Assembly (NCBI GenBank): GCA_965657195.1
Contig: CBFHNK010000059.1
Span: forward strand, 1-10,021
Source: TMED14 sp965657195
Lineage (GTDB): Bacteria; Bacteroidota; Bacteroidia; Flavobacteriales; Schleiferiaceae
Direction: 5' to 3'
Length of the DNA stretch: 10,021 nucleotides
The notes beneath the pieces are model-generated. The model did not search any database. It was not told where the DNA came from and was given only the letters and a program-made list of their open reading frames with translations. Shown here one piece after another: positions 6,147-10,021 of the stretch; positions within the stretch are counted from its first letter, which is position 1, and the number at the start of each line of letters is the position of its first letter. A program made the position numbers and the translations under genes.

Positions 6147-7474
6147 CCCTGCGAAGTTCGGGACTTTTCGCGTTCCATGATCCACGCTACTGCGGCCGAG
6201 ATGTCGTCAACCTGAACACTTGGTTCGGCGCTGCTGGGCTTGAGTCCGTGGCCGGTACGCACGCGAACTGTGGCGGCGACCCCGGCCGCTTGGCCTGCCT
6301 CGATGTCTCGGGGTGAGTCCCCAACCATGTAGCTGGCGCTCAGGTCGATGTTGAATCGTTCTGCAGCCTCACGGAGCATACCCGGTTTCGGCTTACGGCA
6401 GCTGCATTCGATCTTGTACGCTGGGTTTTCTTCAGGAAATCCGCCGTGCGGGTGGTGCGGACAGTAGTAGATGGCGTCCACAAAGGCGCCGGCTTCATCG
6501 GCCAATAGCCGTTCCATGCGAGCGTGAATGCGGTCGACACCAGCCTCATCGGTAAGGTTTCGGGCCACCACACTTTGGTTGGTGACCACCACCGTAATGA
6601 ATTCACTTGCGTTGAGTTGGCGAATCGCTTCGGCGGCTCCCGGGATGAGCACCAATTCGTCGGGGTGCTTAATGAGGTCGGAATCCACATTGATGACTCC
6701 GTCCCGATCAAGAAACACGGCGCGCTGGGGGTTGCGCAGGTTGCGGGCTTCGACTTTGCCACTGCGCAGCGCAATCTCAACTTGGGTTCGGCGTTCGGGC
6801 TTGCCCATGTCTTTGATGTACTCGGGGGTCGAGTAGGCGTAGAGCGTCTTCGATGCGGCCCACGCCGGAAAGAGGTCGCGTCCGAAGTCACTCGCGGTTC
6901 CGCGCGGAATGTGCTTCAGCAGACTCGGCTCAAAGAGGTAGAGCGCTGCATTGACCACGTTGCGTACCTCGCGGTCGGCGGGGTGGGGCTTTCCGTAGAC
7001 GGCCCGAATACGGCCCGAGGGCTCGGCGACGACCAAGTCGCTGTCGTAGGGGTGGTCGTTGGGGTGCACCAAAAGGGTGGCGTCTGCGCCGTGCTGGCGG
7101 TGAAAGGCCTCCATGCGCCCAAGGTCGATACTGCTCAGCGTGTCGGCGTAAAACACCCAAAACGGGGCGGAGTCGAGCTCCGGCAGAAGTTCAGCGAGCG
7201 CACCTGCGGTTCCGAGGGGTTCAACTTCTTCATAGTAGCTGATGGCCACGCCCCACTCGGAACCGTCTCCGAAGTGATTCCGCAGCTGTTCGCCCCGGTA
7301 GCCAAGGGTAAAAATGAACCGCCGAACACCCTGTGCGGCATAAGTGCGCACGAGGTGTTCGGCGATGGGGAGGCCGTCCACGGGAACCATGGGCTTCGCC
7401 AGGTCCGGAAAGGCCGAAGCAAGCCGGGTTCCCTTGCCGCCCGCGAGGACGACTGCCGTGGAAACTCCGGTCAT
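6143..7474 (-). CDS. Bifunctional HddC-GmhB fusion: heptose-1-phosphate guanylyltransferase + heptose-1,7-bisphosphate 7-phosphatase
   Basis: The 443-residue protein joins two enzymes of one pathway. Residues about 5-238 are a sugar-phosphate nucleotidyltransferase: AVVLAGGKGTRL (7-18), KPMVPVDG (27-34), PLGTAGAL (86-93), metal-binding Asp111 in YADT and DMGKPERR (222-229). Residues about 250-435 are a GmhB-type HAD phosphatase. FLDRDGVIN gives Asp256 and Asp258, TNQS is at 298-301, Cys338, His340, Cys357 and Cys359 form the GmhB zinc loop, CRKPKPGM follows, and VGDSPRD provides Asp386 and Asp390. The phosphatase should remove the 7-phosphate from the heptose bisphosphate, and the transferase should then add GMP from GTP to give GDP-heptose. 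GTP specificity is inferred from the HddA partner. The linker is only about 12 residues. The gene starts 5 nt after the trxA stop and overlaps hddA by 4 nt. Confidence 0.92.
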   Translation of the reverse strand: MTGVSTAVVLAGGKGTRLASAFPDLAKPMVPVDGLPIAEHLVRTYAAQGVRRFIFTLGYRGEQLRNHFGDGSEWGVAISYYEEVEPLGTAGALAELLPELDSAPFWVFYADTLSSIDLGRMEAFHRQHGADATLLVHPNDHPYDSDLVVAEPSGRIRAVYGKPHPADREVRNVVNAALYLFEPSLLKHIPRGTASDFGRDLFPAWAASKTLYAYSTPEYIKDMGKPERRTQVEIALRSGKVEARNLRNPQRAVFLDRDGVINVDSDLIKHPDELVLIPGAAEAIRQLNASEFITVVVTNQSVVARNLTDEAGVDRIHARMERLLADEAGAFVDAIYYCPHHPHGGFPEENPAYKIECSCRKPKPGMLREAAERFNIDLSASYMVGDSPRDIEAGQAAGVAATVRVRTGHGLKPSSAEPSVQVDDISAAVAWIMEREKSRTSQG

Positions 7475-7479
7475 GTGTT

Positions 7480-7797
7480 TTAGAGCTGAGCTTCGATCTT
7501 AGAAGCCAAGACGTTCTTAGGGGCTACGCCAACCTGCTTGTCGACAACTTGTCCGCCTTTGAATACCATGAGGGTAGGGATGTTGCGGATGCCGAACTGC
7601 ATGGCAAGGTCGCCTTCAGAGTCAACGTTTACTTTACCTACAACCGCGCGACCTTCAAAGTCGTCAGCGAGTTCAGATACGATGGGGCCAACCACGCGGC
7701 AGGGTCCGCACCACTCAGCCCAGAAGTCTACGAGCACGGGCTTGTCAGAGTTAAGTACAAGTTCTTGGAAGTTAGCGGTGGTCAATTCTAAGGCCAT
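7480..7797 (-). CDS. trxA: Thioredoxin
   Basis: The 105-residue protein is a classical cytoplasmic thioredoxin, which reduces protein disulfides and is recharged by thioredoxin reductase. The active site is WCGPC with Cys30 and Cys33, preceded by VLVDFWAE. The cis-proline is Pro74 in NIPTLMVFKGG, and the length matches family members (about 105-110). A longer in-frame start at 7830 would add MYLCTTKIVTT, but this stretch overlaps the -7 promoter box and is not thioredoxin-like, so the ATG at 7797 is taken. The heptose fusion gene begins 5 nt after its stop, which places trxA first in the minus-strand gene series. A Bacteroidota-type promoter lies just upstream, with an inverted repeat across it. 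Confidence 0.96.
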   Translation of the reverse strand: MALELTTANFQELVLNSDKPVLVDFWAEWCGPCRVVGPIVSELADDFEGRAVVGKVNVDSEGDLAMQFGIRNIPTLMVFKGGQVVDKQVGVAPKNVLASKIEAQL

Positions 7798-7812
7798 GGT
7801 GGTTACGATTTT

Positions 7813-7873
7813 AGTGGTGCAAAGATACAAAGCCTTTTAGCCCGCTGTGGAACTTTAGGCACGTTGCACCACT
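7813..7873. repeat. Perfect 10-bp inverted repeat flanking the trxA promoter core
   Basis: AGTGGTGCAA at 7813-7822 is matched exactly by its reverse complement TTGCACCACT at 7864-7873, with 41 bp between. The first arm overlaps the -7 box of trxA and the second lies about 50 bp upstream of the predicted transcription start. Centre-to-centre distance is 51 bp, close to five helical turns. A third partial copy, GGTGCA, is at 7926-7931 just before the Kazal gene. The repeat could be an operator, but no regulator is identified. Confidence 0.45.
7820..7827 (-). promoter_or_regulatory. trxA promoter, -7 box TATCTTTG
   Basis: The minus strand reads TATCTTTG here, a full match to the Bacteroidota TAnnTTTG -7 element. 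The predicted start of transcription is near 7815, giving a leader of about 20 nt before the trxA ATG at 7797. No good TTTG -33 element is seen at the usual distance. The box overlaps one arm of a 10-bp inverted repeat. It is probably the main promoter for trxA and the heptose genes behind it. Confidence 0.6.
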
Positions 7874-7941
7874 CGGTTCAAATTTAGTGCCGCACCGAAC
7901 GGGGACTGCAACCTTGGCAGGTTTTGGTGCATCTTTGAAGT

Positions 7942-8160
7942 ATGCGCGCCTTTTGGAAGATTTCAACTGTGGCTGCCCTGACGTGGATGGGCTGCGAAAA
8001 GCCTGTTGATTCGGACTGTAAAGGGGTTTCGCAGGTGGACTGCAACTGCTACATGGTGTACGACCCCGTGTGCGGTTGCGACGGCGTAACCTATGGCAAC
8101 GACTGCCAAGCGCACTGTGCGGGGGTGAAGACGTGGACCCCTGGGGAGTGCAGCAAGTAG
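7942..8160 (+). CDS. Small secreted or lipid-anchored Kazal-type protease inhibitor domain protein
   Basis: The 72-residue protein has a short N-terminal hydrophobic segment ending in WMGC (Cys18), an imperfect lipobox suggesting export and lipid attachment. The rest is one Kazal-type domain, with the signature YDPVCGCDGVTYGNDC (40-55) and ending TPGEC. Cysteines at 26, 36, 44, 46, 55 and 70 fit the usual six. Cys34 and Cys59 are additional and could form a fourth disulfide. Kazal domains classically bind serine proteases through a reactive loop, but a real inhibitory role in Bacteroidota lipoproteins is not established. It is the only gene in its orientation in this stretch, and its stop lies 1 nt from the convergent small membrane protein's stop. 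A weak CATCTTTG box ends 4 nt before its ATG. Confidence 0.85.
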   Translation: MRAFWKISTVAALTWMGCEKPVDSDCKGVSQVDCNCYMVYDPVCGCDGVTYGNDCQAHCAGVKTWTPGECSK

Positions 8161-8161
8161 G

Positions 8162-8332
8162 TTAGCGACGAAGGATTCGGTAAAGTGACAGTGCTCCGCC
8201 GACCATGGAGCACGTAAATCCGGTCCAGTAGACGGTTCGCGCCCCCATGAGGTGGTTCATAAAAAAGATGTCAGCAGTAAGAATCAGTAGGTAGCCTAGG
8301 ATCAGTAGGGCGGGGCCGAGTTTGTCGTTCAT
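8162..8332 (-). CDS. Small two-helix membrane protein, function unknown
   Basis: An ATG at 8332 opens a 56-codon frame ending in TAA at 8162-8164. The predicted protein begins MNDKLGPALLILGYLL and contains two hydrophobic stretches, residues about 5-24 and about 34-51. They are separated by a short polar loop (NHLMGARTV), and the protein ends in a basic tail, YRILRR. This is the layout of a small inner-membrane hairpin protein with positively charged residues on the cytoplasmic side. The frame fills the space between the Kazal gene stop and the tRNA terminator with no waste. No family is recognised. A TATCTTGG box (8344-8337), one mismatch from the Bacteroidota -7 consensus, lies 4 nt before the ATG. 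Evidence is length, hydrophobicity and context only. Confidence 0.62.
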   Translation of the reverse strand: MNDKLGPALLILGYLLILTADIFFMNHLMGARTVYWTGFTCSMVGGALSLYRILRR

Positions 8333-8349
8333 CTCACCAAGATAGAAAT

Positions 8350-8376
8350 AAAAAAAGCCTGCATTGCTGCAGGCTT
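8350..8376 (-). terminator. Intrinsic terminator downstream of tRNA-Asp
   Basis: On the minus strand a stem GCCTGCA/TGCAGGC with a 4-nt loop, extended by two A-T pairs, is followed at once by seven T residues. It begins 12 nt after the tRNA-Asp 3' end and should end the tRNA transcript. There is no T-run on the plus strand, so it works in one direction. Confidence 0.88.
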
Positions 8377-8388
8377 CAAATCTTCTAG

Positions 8389-8462
8389 CGGTGCGGACGG
8401 GACTCGAACCCGCGACCCCCGGCGTGACAGGCCGGTATTCTAACCAACTGAACTACCGCACC
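8389..8462 (-). tRNA. tRNA-Asp (anticodon GTC)
   Basis: The minus strand folds as a complete 74-nt tRNA. The acceptor stem is GGTGCGG/CCGCACC with discriminator G, the D arm is GTTC-AGTTGGTTA-GAAT, and the anticodon arm CCGGC-CTGTCAC-GCCGG carries GTC. The variable loop has 5 nt, and the T arm is GCGGG-TTCGAGT-CCCGT. Anticodon and sequence fit bacterial tRNA-Asp. The 3' CCA is not encoded. It has its own promoter and terminator. Confidence 0.97.
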
Positions 8463-8472
8463 AGAAGGGCTG

Positions 8473-8502
8473 CAAATATACTGCGGTTACGCAGATTTCA
8501 AA
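8473..8502 (-). promoter_or_regulatory. tRNA-Asp promoter (TTTG - 18 nt - TATATTTG)
   Basis: On the minus strand TTTG at 8502-8499 is followed after 18 nt by TATATTTG at 8480-8473, a perfect match to the Bacteroidota -33/-7 promoter pattern. Transcription should start near 8468, about 6 nt before the mature tRNA. The -33 element and part of the spacer lie inside the last codons of the permease gene. Confidence 0.75.
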
Positions 8503-9677
8503 ATTCGTGCGGGCTTCATTTTTCGAATCCAGATCCACGGAAGGGTTAGGGCAGGAGTAAAGCTCAGAAAAACAAGAAAATATAAGAATAAAAACCGCGA
8601 AAAATTCCATGAAACGGGTACGTGATCGACATAGTACGTGTCCGGATTGAGGCGCATAAAGCTGGTAACATCCTGCATCCATAGCGCTAAAAGTGAAATT
8701 CCGATGCCCCAAACGGCCCCGCGAACCAGCATTGGGGCAAGCATTCCGAACAACGCCACGGGCGCATGAGAGGAGGGCCACCCAAGTGCGCGAAGCAAGG
8801 CCAAAGCGCGCTGCTGCTCGAGAGAGAGAATGAGTAGCGTTCCTCCCAAATTCACTGCGCCGACCAAGAGCAGCACTACAGCCAAAATGGCCACGTTTGC
8901 GTCAAAAAGGTCCAGCCATTGGTAAAGTGCGGGCAGGTCGTCGCTGGGTTGGTATACGTCCAGCGCGAATGGTAGTTGGCTGCGCAGTTGTTCAATGTCT
9001 TTCTCGCCGAACCCCTCGGAACCATAGTGCACCCACGTTCCCTGAGTGCTGTCGGGCCAGCGCTGCAGGGCGCGGATTCCGTCGAGCCGTCCCACCGCGG
9101 TCTGGGCGTCCCATTCAGCAAGCCCCGTTCGGTACAGACCCGTGACGTTGAGGTAGCGCAGGGTGGGAGCGGCTCCGGCCTCGCGGCTCGCATAAAAGGG
9201 CATTTCGTCACCGACGTTCAGGCCAAGTCGGCCGCTGAGCTTTTCGCTGAGCAGGACGTCGTAGGGTTCTTGGGGTGCGGAACCTTTGGTAACCAGCGCA
9301 TCCCACGAGGGGTTCCAATGCTGCCAGCCAAGCCACTGCAGGCCTTCCATACCTTCGGGGCCGGTGGCGACTCCGGCCTTCCACGCCATCTGCATCCATT
9401 GGGCGGAATCCAGTTCAAGCGCTTCGAAGTGCGGCTGGGTTTCGTACGGAGACGACTGGTCGAGGTTCCGAATTTGGGCGTGGCCGTAAAAAAGACCCAC
9501 CTTTTCGCGAATGGCCGTCTGAAGTCCGCCCGAAAACGAAGTGGCCAGCGTGAGTGCCGCAAAGGTGCTTGCGACGACCGCGGTGGCGATTATCTTGGCC
9601 CTGCGCTGCCGGCGGTTGGAAGAACTCCACCTGCGGCCGAGCAGCCACGACGAACGAATGCGCTGGAACGATTCCAT
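8487..9677 (-). CDS. FtsX/LolE-like ABC transporter permease
   Basis: From the ATG at 9677 the product has 396 residues. A first membrane helix (about 29-49) is followed by a large periplasmic domain (about 50-260) and then helices at about 261-284, 305-335 and 360-382. This is the FtsX/MacB-type four-helix layout. After helix 2 comes SLEQQRALALLRALGW, the cytoplasmic coupling segment of FtsX-family permeases, and the end MKPARILKSA is also typical. The length fits LolC/LolE-type lipoprotein-releasing permeases, the most likely role. The cognate ATPase is not in the window, so the substrate is unproven. A TTG start at 9686 would add three residues but lies inside a TACCTTTG promoter box, so the ATG is preferred. 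The 5' end overlaps the divergent NamZ-like gene by 20 bp. Confidence 0.88.
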   Translation of the reverse strand: MESFQRIRSSWLLGRRWSSSNRRQRRAKIIATAVVASTFAALTLATSFSGGLQTAIREKVGLFYGHAQIRNLDQSSPYETQPHFEALELDSAQWMQMAWKAGVATGPEGMEGLQWLGWQHWNPSWDALVTKGSAPQEPYDVLLSEKLSGRLGLNVGDEMPFYASREAGAAPTLRYLNVTGLYRTGLAEWDAQTAVGRLDGIRALQRWPDSTQGTWVHYGSEGFGEKDIEQLRSQLPFALDVYQPSDDLPALYQWLDLFDANVAILAVVLLLVGAVNLGGTLLILSLEQQRALALLRALGWPSSHAPVALFGMLAPMLVRGAVWGIGISLLALWMQDVTSFMRLNPDTYYVDHVPVSWNFSRFLFLYFLVFLSFTPALTLPWIWIRKMKPARILKSA

Positions 9678-10021
9678 AAGAACCAAAGGTACGGGCCTCG
9701 CCGTGGCCCTGCTACTGCTCGCTGGGGGGATGCGTGCCCAGCACCTGACCTACGGGGCCGAACGCGAGCGCGCCTACATCCCCGACCTCAAGGGCAAGCG
9801 GGTGGCCTTGGTGGCCCACGCGGCATCGATCGCCGCCGGCGAACACACGGTCGACCGATTTCTGCGGCGCGGAGTGGATTTACGCTTCGTATTTACTCCA
9901 GAACATGGGTTTCGCGGAACCGCTTCTGCCGGAGAAAAAGTCGATGCCATAAGGGATTCCGCCACTGGACTCAAGCTCGTGTCGCTGTACGGCAGCCACC
10001 GAAAGCCGACCGCCGACGATT
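9658..10021 (+). CDS. DUF1343/NamZ-type protein, predicted exo-beta-N-acetylmuramidase, N-terminal part (3' truncated by window)
   Basis: The frame is open from the ATG at 9658 to the window edge (121 codons). Residues 1-28 form a good signal peptide: a charged n-region (MRWNDSIRTK), a hydrophobic core GLAVALLLLAGG and a RAQ cleavage site. The mature part shows the DUF1343 pattern: AYIPDLKGKRVALVAH, then DRFLRRGVDLRFVFTPEHGFRG (66-87), SAGEKVD and TGLKLVSLYGSHRKPT. This family includes B. subtilis NamZ (YbbC; GH171), which removes terminal N-acetylmuramic acid from peptidoglycan fragments, so a role in cell-wall recycling outside the cytoplasm is expected. The ATG at 9658 is chosen because it supplies the whole signal peptide. 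A GTG at 9703 would remove the 20-bp overlap with the divergent permease but would lose the charged n-region. Confidence 0.87.
   Translation, partial: MRWNDSIRTKGTGLAVALLLLAGGMRAQHLTYGAERERAYIPDLKGKRVALVAHAASIAAGEHTVDRFLRRGVDLRFVFTPEHGFRGTASAGEKVDAIRDSATGLKLVSLYGSHRKPTADD
9684..9691 (-). promoter_or_regulatory. Permease promoter, -7 box TACCTTTG
   Basis: The minus strand reads TACCTTTG, a full match to TAnnTTTG, ending 6 nt before the permease ATG at 9677. Transcription would begin at or almost at the start codon, implying a leaderless or near-leaderless mRNA. No clear TTTG -33 element is present at the usual distance, so this is only moderately supported. It lies inside the first codons of the divergent NamZ-like gene. 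Confidence 0.42.

Noticed and set aside
5994..6215. Short plus-strand frame over the hddC-gmhB/hddA junction
   Set aside because: It overlaps the ATGA coupling site of two conserved enzymes and has no recognisable content.
6524..7483. Open frame of 319 codons on the plus strand, antisense to the HddC-GmhB fusion
   Set aside because: The opposite strand carries complete NTase and HAD motifs. The antisense translation has low complexity (Val/Gly/His rich) and no family pattern, as expected from GC-rich third positions.
1..10021. CRISPR arrays, insertion sequences, phage genes or toxin-antitoxin pairs
   Set aside because: No spaced direct repeats, transposase motifs, terminal inverted repeats or phage-like genes were seen on either strand; gene content is chromosomal.

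Overview
The window looks like a piece of a fairly high-GC (by eye roughly 57-60%) chromosome of a Bacteroidota bacterium, possibly Flavobacteriales. The evidence is Bacteroidota-type promoters (TAnnTTTG -7 boxes before trxA, tRNA-Asp and a permease), no clear Shine-Dalgarno sequences, and a secreted S8 peptidase with a flavobacterial-style N-terminal region and a C-terminal tail resembling a type IX secretion sorting domain. The order-level placement is inference.

Plus strand, 1-3951: the C-terminal part of mnmA (tRNA 2-thiolation) is followed 2 nt later by the S8 peptidase. A TGATG stop/start overlap leads into a flavin oxidoreductase of the nitronate monooxygenase/FabK family, and a small overlap leads into a sulfotransferase-like protein. 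The spacing suggests one transcription unit, although the four products share no obvious pathway.

Minus strand, 7797 down to 3948: trxA, an HddC-GmhB fusion, hddA, gmhA and a PhnA-domain zinc-ribbon gene lie head to tail with gaps of 5, -4, 12 and 30 nt. The three middle genes encode all four activities of the GDP-D-glycero-alpha-D-manno-heptose route: GmhA isomerase, HddA kinase, GmhB phosphatase and HddC guanylyltransferase. The last two are joined in one polypeptide. The expected product is an activated heptose for a surface glycan, and no glycosyltransferase is visible. The far end overlaps the sulfotransferase stop by 4 bp.

Region 7798-7941 is a 144-bp divergent intergenic region with the trxA promoter and a perfect 10-bp inverted repeat. 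It is followed by a small Kazal-type inhibitor (7942-8160, +), a 56-residue two-helix membrane protein (8332-8162, -), a terminator and tRNA-Asp(GTC) on the minus strand. The tRNA promoter reaches into the end of an FtsX/LolE-like permease gene (9677-8487, -).

At the right edge a DUF1343/NamZ-type gene (predicted exo-beta-N-acetylmuramidase) runs off the window on the plus strand. Its probable start overlaps the 5' end of the divergent permease gene by 20 bp. No insertion sequence, phage gene or CRISPR array is visible. The least ordinary parts are the fused heptose enzyme, the substituted GmhA active site, the arrangement of the trxA promoter, and promoter boxes that abut start codons.
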